NCBI GenBank assembly: GCA_003991915.1
Contig: RQTK01000286.1
Span: 1-64,000, forward strand
Length of the DNA: 64,000 bases
Direction: 5' to 3'
Source of the DNA: Elysia chlorotica
Taxonomy: Eukaryota > Mollusca > Gastropoda > Plakobranchidae
Part shown: positions 22,332-35,040 of the stretch, in pieces
Layout of the letters: the number at the start of each line of letters is the position of its first letter
Numbering within the stretch: the first letter of the stretch is position 1
Notes under the pieces: model-generated
What the model was told of the DNA's origin: nothing
Seen by the model: the letters and a program-made list of their open reading frames with translations, nothing else
The model's database searches: none
Made by a program: the position numbers and the translations under genes

Positions 22332-23204
22332 TTCACACAATAAATAAGGGTTTAGAACTACAGTACATCATGATTGTACCTTTTTCGATCAGGTAAGATA
22401 GGAACGGGTGGGAAAAGGAGAGAAATAAAAAAGTCAATATAAAATGATGTCATGTAGCCGCAAGATATTGAATCAGCAATTATGAACGTGCACTGGTTGA
22501 GGTTGACAACCTAAGCTATACATCTCTCTTTTTATTATCATTATTCTTTTTATACCTTATGTATTATCAATAATTTACATGCCTCTAGTATTATCATATT
22601 TTTTATACCTCACTTGCTCTCCTTTACTGAGCTACATAAACAAAATTGTATTTCTTCTTAATGCACATATTTTTCCCAAGGTCACGTACCAGATTTTTTT
22701 CTAAGGTATAGATAGAACCCGCCGGCAACTTTAAACCTTGAGAACGTGAAGGGAGCCCTATAGGGACTTATAGTGCTAGGTGATTTTTTTTTATTTTATT
22801 TTGTTATTGCCAAGTTGGAGTGGAGGGCCCAACATACTTGACCCTTGCTTCATACTGATTTTTTTCCCTCTACAGGGACCATTATTATTATTATTATGGC
22901 TAAAAATGAATTCGGCCCAGGAGCTTTGGACTTGCCAGTCATGCGCATCGGTCTGTTCTTACTTCTCAGCCATGCGAAACGGGCGTGTAAAAGTAAAAGA
23001 AATTTTTTTTTACGACGAATATACAAATTATGACAGGTTTTAAAAAAATATGCTTTCAGTGGCTTTACGTTATGATATGAAATAATATGATTTTAAGCTG
23101 ACCTTGTAGGAACACAATCTACTTGTCTACGTATATAGGCTACAGGGATTACAGCTTAAAATTATGTTAAATAACGGCCCGTTTTCAGGGGAAACTAGTA
23201 CTTG

Positions 23205-23750
23205 AATAGTATATCACCTGAAATCGAGGTTTAACGATGAACTTTCTGGAAACAAATAGAGCGCAAAATATACCTGAAAAGTACATGTAAGTTATAATAT
23301 GAACTGTATGGGCAGACAAGTAGTAACACTAAAATGTCAACTGCACATGTTACTATAACGATCAAGTTTCTGGGAACAACCAGTGCTAAAAGCTATAGTG
23401 GTGAAATTTATGGAAACTAATAATGCTAGAATGTCACCTGAAAATTGATTTGCAAAGATGAACTTTATCGGAAGACAATTAATAACACTAGAATGTCACC
23501 TGAAAATTTTACTATAAAGATGAAGTTTCTGGGATCAAATAGTGCAAAAATTTGAAAACTAAGCTTTAGCGGTGAAATTTCTGGAAACACATAATGCTAG
23601 AATGTCACCTGAAAATTAAGTTCTAAAGATGAACTTTATGGGAACAAATAGCACTAGAACCTACAGAGGGCACAAGAGACAAATACCATTCTGAACCTAA
23701 CCTGAAAATTAAGTTATAAAGATTATTTTTATAGGACAGGTAGTACTATG
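23205..23750. repeat. Degenerate tandem repeat, about 60-bp unit
   Basis: Recurring words GCTAGAATGTCACCTGAAAA, AAAGATGAACTTTATGG and GGAACAAATAG in register over about 550 bp, alternating between two related subunits. Confidence 0.8.
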
Positions 23751-24011
23751 CCATTGTACAATTAAGCTATCAATGAGCTTTCTGCCACAACCTTAGAGCG
23801 ACTCGGAAAGTTATGGGCAAAAGTCACAATCTAAAATTAATACATTTTGAGAAGGTAAGATAAGCATTTAACTCAACTGATAATTGTTTCTACCAGTCCT
23901 TCTCGAAGAAAACTTATTAAGGAGGGAGAATTATAATAAGATTTATAGAACTGTAATAAACAAACGCGTAATGAGATTCGGTGCGTGAGAGAGTTAGAGA
24001 AAGATATAGGG

Positions 24012-24012
<1 letters not shown>

Positions 24013-24063
<51 letters not shown>
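24013..24063. repeat. (GA)n microsatellite
   Basis: Pure GA tract of about 50 bp. Confidence 0.95.
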
Positions 24064-24066
<3 letters not shown>

Positions 24067-24340
24067 CATACGCATATGCATACACAGAGAGATTGAGAGA
24101 TAAGATAGAAACATAGAATATAAATCCTATCAGAAAAGGTATTGACAAAAATCTAACACACACAGTCTGACTGCCTAAGAGGTATACCATCAGTATAAAC
24201 CAATCACAAAATAATGTTTCACAAAAACAATGAGTCGGTAAGGAATCTTCTATTAGATCTAGTTTTCACAATAGTTTTTTGTCATCATTTGATGCTATCT
24301 GTGCTACTAGTGCAATGACTCATTGAGTGCAACTTTATCC

Positions 24341-24596
24341 ACATCAAACGGAAAACTCAAAACAGCGCGATGGGTTCTAATAGCATTGCAAAAATTGTTT
24401 CGTGTGGGGGTTTTTTCCCTTCGTTTTGGGTATAAGCTTATGCTAGTGTTGCATTGTAAATGTAATTCACATCAAACGGAAAACTCAAAACAGCGCGATG
24501 GGTTCTAATAGCATTGCAAAAATTGTTTCGTGTGGGGGTTTTTTCCCTTCGTTTTGGGTATAAGCTTATGCTAGTGTTGCATTGTAAATGTAATTC
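24341..24596. repeat. Perfect 128-bp tandem duplication
   Basis: Two adjoining copies (24341-24468 and 24469-24596) that I read as identical. Downstream (24597-24940) come degenerate relatives sharing TCTAATATCATTG and CTCAGATAGATT, so the perfect pair is a young event in an older array. Confidence 0.9.
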
Positions 24597-25512
24597 ATTT
24601 CTTTTCTTTTCTCTTTGTTTCAACTAGATTCTAATATCATTGGAAACATTTTCTTGTGTGTGTGTTATGTGTATTTGGCTCAGATAGATTGTAATAATTT
24701 GTCATTGAAAATTATTTGTTTTCTCTTTTTTTTTTTCCAGCTCAGATAGAGTCAAGTACATGTATCACTGCAAAAGTGTGTTTTTTGTTTCTCTTTGTCT
24801 CATATAGATTATAATATCATTGAAAAAATAAAAATTGTGTGTGTGTGTCAGTGTGTTATTAATGTTATTTTTCTATGGCTCATATATATTCTTATATCAT
24901 TGAAAAAAAGTTTCTCTTTTTGTCTCATGTAACACTACAGATCATAGTAAACGTACAGTGTAAATGGATCAATGCAGTCATCAAGCGATTGCTAAAAATA
25001 GTTCAAACTTTACTAAATGACTGTACAGTCAGACGAAATAGTAGAAGTAGGTGGCAATCTGAACAATGCATTTAAAAGTTACGAGCAACATGTCAGCAAA
25101 GTATCAAAGATACAGGGTCATTTGGAGCTATGAAAATAATGATGCAATGAAGGTAACCTAAGAGTTGTTTGTACATGTAAGTGTACTACTTTTGCAAGCA
25201 GATAATTAAAAGGCACTCCATGTGTCTCGATTAAAGCATTGGTAAATTCCTAGTGCATCATCTTTAAGGATACAAGCGTTTCTGATAGATTAAATTAATC
25301 TTAATATTAATAATACAATTTTTTACAGATTTGAAAACGTCAGCCTTTTAAGCCTATCTTTGAAAGAAAATTAATGTCTACAGTTACCGCTTATATGTAC
25401 GCGATTTGAATCCTACGAGTTTAACATGTTTTTTAATTCTTTAACAGCCTTTTTCGACTATCATCGAGACAGAGAATCGGTTATTTTTCAAAGATTGTGG
25501 TAAAAGAGTCAG

Positions 25513-25776
25513 TCAGGCAGTCCGTAAGAGTTCATTCTCTTTCCAGAGGTTGGATGCCATGGTCTCCCATTTTTCTCGTTCAAGGCCAATCTTGCAGCAC
25601 TCGTTGATTTTCATTCCAGTCGAGTCCTCCATGTTCTTGACCTAACTTATCCGCCTCCTTCCTCTACCTCTCGTGCCTTCCACCATACCCTCTACGATCT
25701 TCTTCTTCAAGAAACTTTGCCTTCTTACATGTCCATGATATTTAATTTTTCTCTCTTTCACTGGTTTGAAGAGCTG
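25513..25776 (-). pseudogene. Non-LTR retrotransposon reverse-transcriptase C-terminal relic
   Basis: Minus-strand reading frame: VKERKIKYHGHVRRQSFLKK, then GTRGRGRRRIS, a stop where a Trp is expected, then VKNMEDSTGMKINECCKIGL and EREKWETMASNLW, ending in a stop at 25513. This is the familiar tail of LINE polyproteins (pattern: FGH..R, GRGRPRxxW, I..WTG.., R..WR..V). It is a dead 5'-truncated copy. Confidence 0.8.
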
Positions 25777-26397
25777 TTTTCGCCTGATTTACTATCTCCA
25801 GTATTTCAATGTTTGTTTTCTTTTCTTTCCAAGAGGCTCAGTATGGTATAACAAAATTTAAAAAATAAAAAAGCTGCGCAAATTCCATTCGTAGTTTAAG
25901 TGTAACAGCTGCATTAATGTAGCCTATTCGGCAAACGAAATTTAAAATCGGTAAATTTCAAAGATTTTAGTTAAGCACCATAATATTGTTTTTCTATTCA
26001 AGTGCGCAAAGTTCTTATGCAGTTAAAATATTACATGATCTACATCCATTTTGCCTATGTGAAACAACAGTCGTACTGCTTATTATTACATTTTGATATT
26101 ATTTTAAGTGGAGTGATCTTAACACTGTGCCAACCACCAGATACAGCATGCAACTAGCGTTGAAACTTAAAATCGGGACTTCGCAAAGATTTAAAGTTAA
26201 ACACCATTTAAAAAGGAAACTAAATTTGGAAGGTTAATTTTGGATCTGCACTTTTCCTATTTTTATGTTATCAAGCGCCTAGCAAATGTCATAGACAGTG
26301 TAAGTATTCTGACCTCTTATGACAAAAAAACAACAACAAAAAACAACAAAAAAGAAACGTGTATGCGCTATTCTTTAGTTTTGCATTATGAGTTTTT

Positions 26398-26402
26398 GTT
26401 GC

Positions 26403-26442
<40 letters not shown>
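26398..26442. repeat. (TTG)n microsatellite
   Basis: About 14 TTG units. Confidence 0.95.
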
Positions 26443-26806
26443 GATGTTTTTATCTATTTAAAAAAAAATTTTTTTTTGTATAATAAGACGGCAGAATAAC
26501 AGTTGCATTGAATGTCGCCTATTCGGCATAACTTATAATCGGGAATTTTCAAAGAGTTTTGTAAAGCATCGTAATAAATTATTTAAAAAAAAGGATGCAA
26601 ACTTTTGTACATTTAAGTGTTATCTTTTGATGCTTAGTACGAAGTGGTATCAACACTAGAGCTACCAGACGACCGCTAACTGCACTAAAGCATTGATGCA
26701 TGCAACATTATCTAATTATCAAACATCAGACTGGGTGCAAAGATATTAACTTTTTCAACGTTTTCAACGTCTAACTTGAGATCAAAGGCAATTCGACATA
26801 GAAATT

Positions 26807-26915
26807 AGGGTAGAATGCACAATCAAGTTGTAGCTTACGTCTCGTCGTAACAATATAAGAATAAGAAGGCTTACCACGAGACATAAGCTATGTCATGTTT
26901 CTGCATTATACCCCC
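26807..26915. mobile_element. Palindromic MITE-like element
   Basis: Inverted arms GGGTAGAATGCACAATCAAG..TAGCTTACGTCTCGT and ACGAGACATAAGCTATGTCATG..TGCATTATACCCC, with AATAAGAAGGCTTA in the loop. Closely related to 60676-60780. Confidence 0.7.
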
Positions 26916-28100
26916 AGACTGTTGTCTACAACGAAACAAATCAAAGAACATGGGCTTGCAAATCACGTTTACCAGGGAAAGTATAATGAGATCAAGGTCA
27001 TGGCGAAGAGGTTTGCACTTGCGTAAGGTGATATTAAAAAGGTCCCATCTACACATTTTGCGGTGTTGGTTAAAAAAAAAAAATAGAAGTAAATTAATGC
27101 AATGAAAAGTTTGGACTATTTCAAACTCACATCTGGATCATCAATCATAATACATGTATTTCTCAACCACACTGCCAATCTTTACAGTTATCATTTTGTT
27201 TTGTTTTTGGGACGATTTTTCCCTTCAGATAAAAATCGTTTTATGCAGACAACTATAATATTATTAATAATGAAGATAGAACATTTTATATATCTCACCT
27301 CATGTTTTGTAGATTAGACAGCTGACACAATTTCGCTAATTACGATGAAGCGTGCATTGCACTCAACTCAAGATGTGCACTGATCGTGTTGTTGAAGTGC
27401 GAAATAGGGGAAATCCATTACTTTTTTTTATAGTTTTAAAAAAACAACATTTTGGAGACCTTGTGGCGAAGTTCCAACCAAAGACTATAGATATAGTGAG
27501 ATGTTTCACAAAAAGAGCTCACAGTGTTATTGGTACGGAGAGTTAATTACCATGACGCGTGCTTATTGTTTATCTTTATTGTAATGAAGGCGGTTGAACA
27601 ATATTGAGACAGAGTTTCTAGTAATGCACAAAGAAGGAAGCAAACGCCTTAAAAGTCCTCTCTGTAAAACCTTTCAATAGTTTACATTCTCTGGGTCAAC
27701 GTTGTGGTAAGCCTTCTATGTTGCACTTTCTAGGCCTACTTACCACCCCTAGGATAGTTGTAGGCCTACTTACTACCACTAGGGTCATAATTACAACGTC
27801 GCGGTACCTTATAGCTCGCCTTAAGCCTTCTTAATCGCACATCATAAGACAAGTGTTAAAGTTACCACATCGTTGCACACACGACACCAGATTCTAAGTA
27901 CACTCACTCAGTATTACAAAGAGAAAGAAGAACTGATTTAGTCGTCACCTGAATAAAGAATCTAAATACATAGGAATGCCAGCAATGAACTACAAAAAAG
28001 CCTGAAAGTTCTCGATCACTCACGAAATTTTACACCCAGGCTCACATTCGTGTTCACACTAGTTGACCTGGTGTATTTATTGTACGGGTTGGTTTGGGGT
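26916..28100. other. Unassigned sequence
   Basis: No gene recognised. Near 27690-27840 are pieces with TAGGCCTACTTACYACC repeated twice and CTTAAGCCTTCTTAAT, perhaps a decayed member of the hairpin family. Confidence 0.35.
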
Positions 28101-28350
28101 TGGGTTGAGTTGGTTTAACGTCCAACAGCAGCACTATATAGCCTATATTGTGGACGGGCCCCAAGACGGACGTCTGATAATTTTATGTGCTGCCACACAC
28201 GAAACAGGGCGGGGATAACATGACTCATGTCTCAGCCGGTCACATTATACTGACACCGACCCAATTAGTAGGGAACGCAACAGCCAGGATTCGAACTCGG
28301 GACCTTTTGCGTCGGAAGCCGATGTTCTACTCCTGGACCACTGCGCCCCC
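28101..28350 (-). repeat. Full-length tRNA-derived SINE
   Basis: One of the best copies. Reversed: head GGGGGCGCAGTGGTCC..AGAACATCGGCTTCCGACGC, B-box GTCCCGAGTTCGAATCC, body GACCGGCTGAGACATGAG, tail GTTGGACGTTAAACCAACTC. Confidence 0.92.
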
Positions 28351-28864
28351 GGTGTATTGTATTGTACAAACTAACTCATCTGGCTATTCATTTTTTTTCT
28401 TTCTATAGACATTGAGTTGATATCACCATACCTCATATATATTTTTATTCCCCTACCCCACCCCAAAATAAGTCCATGTTATTTGAAACAAACAAACAAA
28501 CAAACAAAAAACAAACATTAAAGGCTAGATATTTAATATTAAATGTATTATAATCGTCTGTCAGGGAATCCAGAAATGAAAACAATCCATCTGGACTTAT
28601 TGTTAATAATTATTAATATTGTCTTCAGACCACATCTACAGCATCAAAGACACTGATTGCTTGAGTAAGGTGCTCAAGACTGAGGGGTAGATTTACAGCC
28701 TACTTAAAAGGGCACTAAGTATTGAGTCAGTTGCGATGTAAATCTAATCTTTAATCTAGCTAGAGATGTAAATCTAGATCTACACGGTCTGATAGTCCAT
28801 AGGTTCTACATGGATCTAGGTGTGTACTTTGATAGGCTTCTGAGAAGGTAGTACTAATATTAGT

Positions 28865-29091
28865 AGTTGAGTGTGTTTAACGTCCAACATCAGCACTGTA
28901 TATGCTATGTATTGTAGACAGGCCCCAAGACTGACGTTTGACAATTTTATGTGGTGTCACGCGCGATACAGGGCGGGGATACCGTGACTCCTGTCTCAGC
29001 CGGTCACTACCAGTAGGGGGCGACATCGCCAGGGCTCGACCCACTGACCTGCGCCGGAAGCCAGTATTTCTACCCCAGGGCTCCGCCCCTT
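28865..29091 (-). repeat. tRNA-derived SINE
   Basis: Reverse copy with tail, body and head, with an internal deletion in the body (GGTCAC joins directly to TACCAGTAGG). Confidence 0.88.
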
Positions 29092-29439
29092 ACCGAGGAG
29101 GTAGCCTCTTAGATAATTTTGGTCCAAAGAGATTTCCCTATAAATAAATTTTGGTCTTAAATAACTATGATAAAATTCAATACGTGGATATTGAAATCTT
29201 GAAGAGTAGATAATTTACAATCTAATATAATGATAAAATTATTGTAGAGCTGTGTGCTTTTCGGGCGTTTATTTTTGTTTTTGTCTTTAATTTTTATAGT
29301 AATTTTCCGTAGGTTATCTAGATTCTAGGTTTTGATCTAGATCTAATGCTGCTGTGTATATGTATCTTTGTCCCAATCAAGTTCGGTTTTGCTTTTGTTT
29401 TAACTTCCTCACAAACAGGCTTAGATAGGTGTCTTTTTA

Positions 29440-29454
29440 CTGCTACTACTACTG

Positions 29455-29495
<41 letters not shown>

Positions 29496-29522
29496 GCTAC
29501 TGCTACTACTGCTGCTGCTGCT
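29440..29522. repeat. TAC/TGC microsatellite
   Basis: About 27 TAC units interrupted by TGC. Confidence 0.95.
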
Positions 29523-29769
29523 TCACTGCTTCTGAGGTCCCCAATTCGGAACCCACCATCTTTCAAAGTATTGAAGTCATCTGTGTTTAACGTTTTCTAT
29601 GTTCCTCCGAGTAAACTGATAATATTTGACTTATTGATTTGTCTGTTCTGATCGGTAGTTTTACTTCTTATAGTAGGTAGGCATACATTAATAGATTTAG
29701 CTCTTTCCAACCCTATGTAAATAATTATTTCGGTCTTTTCAGTGTTTGTATAACCGAGGAGGAAGCGAG

Positions 29770-30174
29770 GGTTTTCCCACAACCCTGCGAGTGTGGCGGG
29801 AAGTGGGCGGGGCTAAACTAACCGTGCTGCGCAGTGCGGCCACAGAGAGAGGCGGCACCTCGATCAGCTGATCGCTGCGTGGCCAATACGTAGCAACTTA
29901 GGGGACGTTGAATATAGCATGAATCGAGAGCTCGGTCAGTTCACAGCTGATCGCCGTCACGTGACTATCACACACAGACCCACACCCACCCACACACCCC
30001 CACATACACACACGCGGGGCTAGAATACGAAGTCTAAACTCTAAACAACAGCTCGACAGACGCTTTGTGAAAATCAACCCTCAAGTCTGACATTAGACTA
30101 TAAAGTCCACTTCTCAGAGCAGATCCAGCAGTCGTGATTCGCTCCTTCCAAAGGTCCAGATTCTCTTCACTCCG
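29770..30174 (+). promoter_or_regulatory. Candidate promoter and non-coding first exon
   Basis: A GC- and CpG-richer island in an AT-rich region: GC box GGGCGGGGC (29808), CCAAT (29882), CAGCTG and CACGTGAC E-box-like words. It ends in a clean donor TCCG|GTAAGT with the exon end at 30174. The nearest downstream plus-strand gene is glutamine synthetase, about 20 kb away, so this may be a distal promoter of that gene; it could also belong to a gene not seen here. Confidence 0.45.
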
Positions 30175-30199
30175 GTAAGTGCGAAGTTCATTTTACCAG

Positions 30200-30640
30200 T
30201 CTTATAGAACTAGATCTAGATCTAGATTAGATATAGGCCTAATCTTGAAAAACATGAACAATGCTTGGCCAATGTTTAAATCTTAATTTAGATTTAAATC
30301 TATATCTAGATCTACGCGTTATACGATGAAGAAATAGGTTCGAAACATATTCAGTAACTACTGATTCTTTAACTTGAAAGAAATGTAATCTAGATCTAGA
30401 TTTTTCTGGCTCAGGATCTGGATCGAGATTCCACGTTATTTAGATCTAGATACATACCCAAACGTCTTTTCATGATTTCAGTCGATTTGTCATATTATTA
30501 TGTGCCATGTTAAGGTCAGCGTTGTTGAAATGCGCACATGTGGGGACGAAAAATGAACATTTAGAATATGTAACTTTGTATGCTAAATACTAGATCTAGA
30601 TCTCTAGAACTAAACTCTAGATCAAGGCTAGAATCTAGAT
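30200..30640. repeat. Cluster of TCTAGATCTAGA-type words
   Basis: More than ten TAGATCTAGATC/TCTAGATC words within 440 bp, directly after the candidate donor at 30174. Confidence 0.8.
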
Positions 30641-32785
30641 CAAAAATTTCTTTGTGTTCTTGTTTCTTGTTGCTAATGTCGATTGCCCACTACTTAAAAA
30701 AAATATTTTTTAACTCTGTAAAGTTTATAAATGCTGGATGGCTGTGGTGTTCTTGTTTTTTCCCCAGTCGTATGCACACCGTATGCATACTGTGGACCAG
30801 ATGACAAAATCCAGTCGGATGTATGTTGACGGTCCACATACGACCTGCATACGACCGCGTCTGAAGGTGTAATAGGGCCATAAGTCTAAGAACAACAATG
30901 ACTGAGTCAAAATCATAGGGTCAGGTCATGACTGGAAATTGATACATGTATTTCGCTTTGTCGATGAGTCGGATCTAGAAAACTAAGTTATTTATCTTGA
31001 TCTAGGCCCCGAAACATTTTGCTTGAATCATTTGCCCTGAATAATTTCTAGAAAAACTCTACGCTCTATAATATCGAGCCCTTGTTTTGCTCAGACTTGC
31101 AATTCACAAAAGGCAGGTTGTTCACCTAGATACAGTTTACCCCAGCGCCCTGCGCCCCTGTGACCTGTGACCCTTTTCGAAAGGAGGTCAAGGCTGCTGG
31201 GGCACGAATCTAGCTGGATCTTGTTTTTGCCAGGCAGTGACTGGTATTGGTACACAGACTGTTTTGGTTGATTTCTACGTAATATCTGGACCGACTGTCG
31301 CAATATTATGTAACACCAGTTGGTGAATTTATGCAGTTTTCCTTCAAAGAAGATTGTATTGAAAAAAGGAAAGAATTGTTTTGTTACATTTCTCTGAGCT
31401 TCTAGTAGCAGTTTTGTTACATTTCTCTGAGCTCTAGTAGTACTGTAAGCATTTACGAGCTTCTTTCAAATTTTTTTTTATATAATTATATTATAGTCTA
31501 GTTTTATCCTGGACAATTCTTGTTGAGACCAGCAGACTATGTTTCGAGTCTGACCAATCAATTAATCTTCATTAAAAACCGGCATGCTAATCATCCCACT
31601 ATGGCTTATATATATTGTATTTCTTCAACATTTTTTATGTAAGCTGTCTAAATGATTTAAAGCCTTATAAAGAGGCCATCGTCTTGAATAAATTACCCTT
31701 ACTTTCTCATAAACAAACGCTTTTTATTGATCGATGGTTGGGTGTCCATGAACTTGTAATATAAGGCCAAGATGAAACTCTGTTCAGACTTGACCTTAAG
31801 GACTATAACATCTAGACAATTTATAAGAATCGTACGATTTTCCCAGTGTTTTTCCTAGAGAACTAGGCCTACATCCTGTTTTCATTGGGAAATTTATGCA
31901 AAATCTCTAAAATCTCTAAACCAAATTTATGTTTTCAGTTAGAATTGTGTTTGGAAAAGTGTTTTCATACACACTCCCGAGCGCTCCACAGTTATGTTAT
32001 TATATGCTAATTAGAGCATTACAATAAAAGGAATTCGAGATATGCAGTATGAAAATGAATTAAAAAAATCATTGCCATTGAAACAAAGATTAAGCCTTAT
32101 TGTATTTTTTTTCTTTTTTTCCCCTTAGAAATAATTGTTTCTTTTATTTATCTCATCATTCATCATTGTATCCCAATTTATTTTTGCTGGATAGAAAAAA
32201 AGTGGGGGCGGAGGGGGCGAAAAAGAGAAAAGGCCTCCGGATTTTCCCGTTTTACTAATCAGCTGGTGCGCAGAGCTCATAACTATATATAATTAGTCAC
32301 TGGGTCTTTCCGGGCTATTTATAGAGATATACATCTATTTAGTAATTTAATCATTCGGCTGTGGCAATGTGTACTGTGCTCTTTGCAGAAGCGATGTGTC
32401 CTAAAAATAATTTTTGTTTTCAGCTTTTCTCTGACTTTGTTACAGTTATTTAGCCTAGTACGAATATTTAGTAAGGAAAAAAAACAACAAAGGACTAGTA
32501 ATTATTAAAAAGGGTATAGACTATTTTCTATTGGAACTGGCCTCAACCAGACTGCATAGAGGGCTATAAATAGACATCTGTGGCCGAAGCCCGTAGTTTC
32601 TCTGGATGTGATGTAAGACGCACGGACTTTGACCCAGTATCCGAGAGGAGAATTCGCGTCACGACCTCGTCATGGCCTCGTCACGTGTTCGCTCGCAGTG
32701 GAAAGACTGAAAACAGCCAGTGGAAAGATCCTCCCGATTTTCCTCCCTCGCACTTCGGTTATCTGTTCCTTCGAGTGCTCTGTCT
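30641..32785. other. Unassigned, probable intron
   Basis: Contains a short inverted-repeat fragment near 30755-30882 (CGTATGCACACCGTATGCAT and GGTCCACATACGACCTGCAT, next to TTACACCTTCAGACGC), resembling a Harbinger-type MITE end. It also holds a 33-bp duplication (31378-31440; TTTTGTTACATTTCTCTGAG twice) and a DR1-like TGACCTGTGACCC at 31161. Confidence 0.4.
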
Positions 32786-32802
32786 CTTTGTCTCTCTGTC
32801 TC

Positions 32803-32833
<31 letters not shown>

Positions 32834-32866
32834 GTCTGTCTCTCTCTGACTCTCTCTGTCTGTCTC

Positions 32867-32905
<39 letters not shown>
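32786..32905. repeat. (CT)n/(CTGT)n microsatellite
   Basis: CT tract with TGTC interruptions. Confidence 0.95.
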
Positions 32906-32907
<2 letters not shown>

Positions 32908-33449
32908 GGATTTAGCGTTACCTAGATAAAGATTCTCCTGAGGCATCCTATTTGGCGATCTCTCAATCTCTCAGCTGATCTGTTTACTTCTATAATAGGA
33001 CACTGTAACAGACACCCTACGGTCTATCTAGAGACTCCGCTTTCAGTATGTACTGTTGTAGCGAGAGGTGTGTTATTAGAAATGTATCAATGCGTTGAAT
33101 TATATTATTCTCTTATTGGGATATATTGAACATGACGTTTACTCTTATCGTATAAACAAGTACCTGTTAAATCCTCTTTCTAGACTTCTGCGTTTCCACC
33201 GTTTTGATCCTTTCTCTTCGTTTTAGACCCCCCCCCCCCCCTTAAAAAATATTGCCTTATAAGGCCAGGTCATAGATCTATAAATAGCACTCTATATATC
33301 TATTGGCCAGGCGGGCTTATCTTTCGGTTCAAAGATGAAAAGAACGAGATGACGCGTGGGATGTCATTTCAAAAGTTTATACAGTCATGCACTTTAGGAA
33401 CATAGTATTAGTATACTAGTAAGCCGGGTTCACATAAGCGGACAGGGAA

Positions 33450-33595
33450 TTGAACGGACTGGTTTACGGGTAGAGCGTGTGACTTTTGTGCAAGAAGACT
33501 CCGGTTCAATCCGGATCGTGCCGCTCTGTCCCTTAGTACAACTGGTTGGTAGTTTGGTCCGGTCTCGGTAGACATGACTGGCTGAGACCTAATTA
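33450..33595 (+). repeat. Diverged SINE head and body
   Basis: GGTAGAGCGTGTGAC and CCGGTTCAATCCGG (A and B box region), then ACATGACTGGCTGAGACC. An element tail with TAAGATAAGATAAGACATAAC..TTTGTCC follows at 33600. Confidence 0.6.
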
Positions 33596-33599
33596 AAAT

Positions 33600-33790
33600 A
33601 GTAAGATAAGATAAGACATAACTTTATTTGTCCTTTAAGTTTAAAGGCACATTTGATGGTCTGTATATGCAGCATAACAAAACAGCATAGACAGTTGCGA
33701 CATGAGTTATTACAAATACCGATACTCATAACAGCATTAATAATAGTAATAATAACAGTAACAATAACAATAGTCATAATAATAATAAAT
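33600..33790 (-). repeat. Possible LINE 3' tail with TTATC repeats
   Basis: Reverse strand reads GGACAAATAAAGTTATGTCT followed by TTATCTTATC, the usual ending of several CR1/L2-type LINEs. A similar tail lies at 57826-57900 (GGGATAATAAAGGATTATCT). Confidence 0.4.
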
Positions 33791-34270
33791 TATTATCACC
33801 ATTAGTATTGAAATAATAATAGTAGCTTGCATAGCAACTTTGTTTGGTATAGAAAATTGTATTACATTTTTTTTTTTTTACAAAAGTTTGCCTGTTATTA
33901 AATGTTGTACATGTACAGGTATCACCATTAGTCTGTATGAAAGCCCGCACACAAAAGCTAAAATAAAATAATAAAAAAAAAAAGTCATGGTATACATACC
34001 CGCTCCATCAACCATGGTGTATATGAATAAAGATGAGCTCTGGCTTAAGAAACCACCAGACCAAAACAGAGGCGTGGAAAATTTGTCCGAGCGAGCAGAC
34101 GGGACAGAGGCCTCAAGTCAAGGACACTTTTATTTTATCATCCAGTCTATACAATTTTTAAGCGTCATCTTCAAAAAGTCCACTGTTTACAGACATGTGA
34201 ACCATTAAATTTTAGAAATTTGTCAATCTATCTAGTTTTATTTTTTCTATACCAAATCAGTGCGTAGTAG

Positions 34271-34500
34271 TAGTTGAGTTGGTTTAATGTCCAACATCAG
34301 CACTGTACAGGCTATATTGTGGACGGACCACAAGACTGAAGTATGAAAATAATTATGTGTTGTCACATACGAGACAGGGCGGGGATGCCATGGCTCCTGT
34401 CTCAGCCGCTCACATTAAACTGACGCCGACCATTAGGAAGCGAAATCGCCAAGTCTCGAACCCGGACCTTTTGTGTCTGAAGCCGATGTTCTACCCCAGC
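34271..34500 (-). repeat. SINE in composite array
   Basis: Reverse copy with tail GGTTTAATGTCCAACATCAG through head CGGACCTTTTGTGTCTGAAG. Confidence 0.9.
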
Positions 34501-34830
34501 CAACACACAAAAGAGTGAAATATAATAATAATAAAAAAAGGCATGGTATATATACCTGCTCCATCAACCATGGTGTCTAATATGAATAACAATGGGCGCT
34601 GGGTTAAGAAACCACCATACCAAAACAGAGGCGCGGAAAATTTGTACGAACCAACACTGGACAGAGGCCTCAACTCAAGGACAATTTTAATTTTATTTTA
34701 TCAACTAATCTATACAATAGTTTTTAAGCGTTACCTTCAAAAAGTCCACCGTTTACAGATATGTGAACCATTAAACTTTAGAAATTTGTCAATCTATTTT
34801 TATTTTTCTATAACGAAGCAGTGCGTAGTA

Positions 34831-35040
34831 GTAGTTGAGTTGGTTTAATGTCCAACATCAGCACTGTACATGCTATATTGTGGACGGACCACAAGACTGA
34901 AGTCTGAAAATAATTATGTGTTGTCACATACGAGACAGGGACATTAAACTGACACCCACCGACCAGTAGGGAGCGAAATCGCCAAGTCTCGAACCTTACC
35001 TTTTGTGTCTGAAGTCGATGTTCTACCCCAACCGGCGCAC
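34831..35040 (-). repeat. SINE in composite array
   Basis: Reverse copy closely matching 34271-34500, with a deletion around the GGGCGGGG body. Confidence 0.9.

Noticed and set aside
28280-28345. tRNA-like sequence with A and B boxes (and in each SINE head)
   Set aside because: Cloverleaf is degraded and always joined to the SINE body; these are SINE promoters, not tRNA genes.
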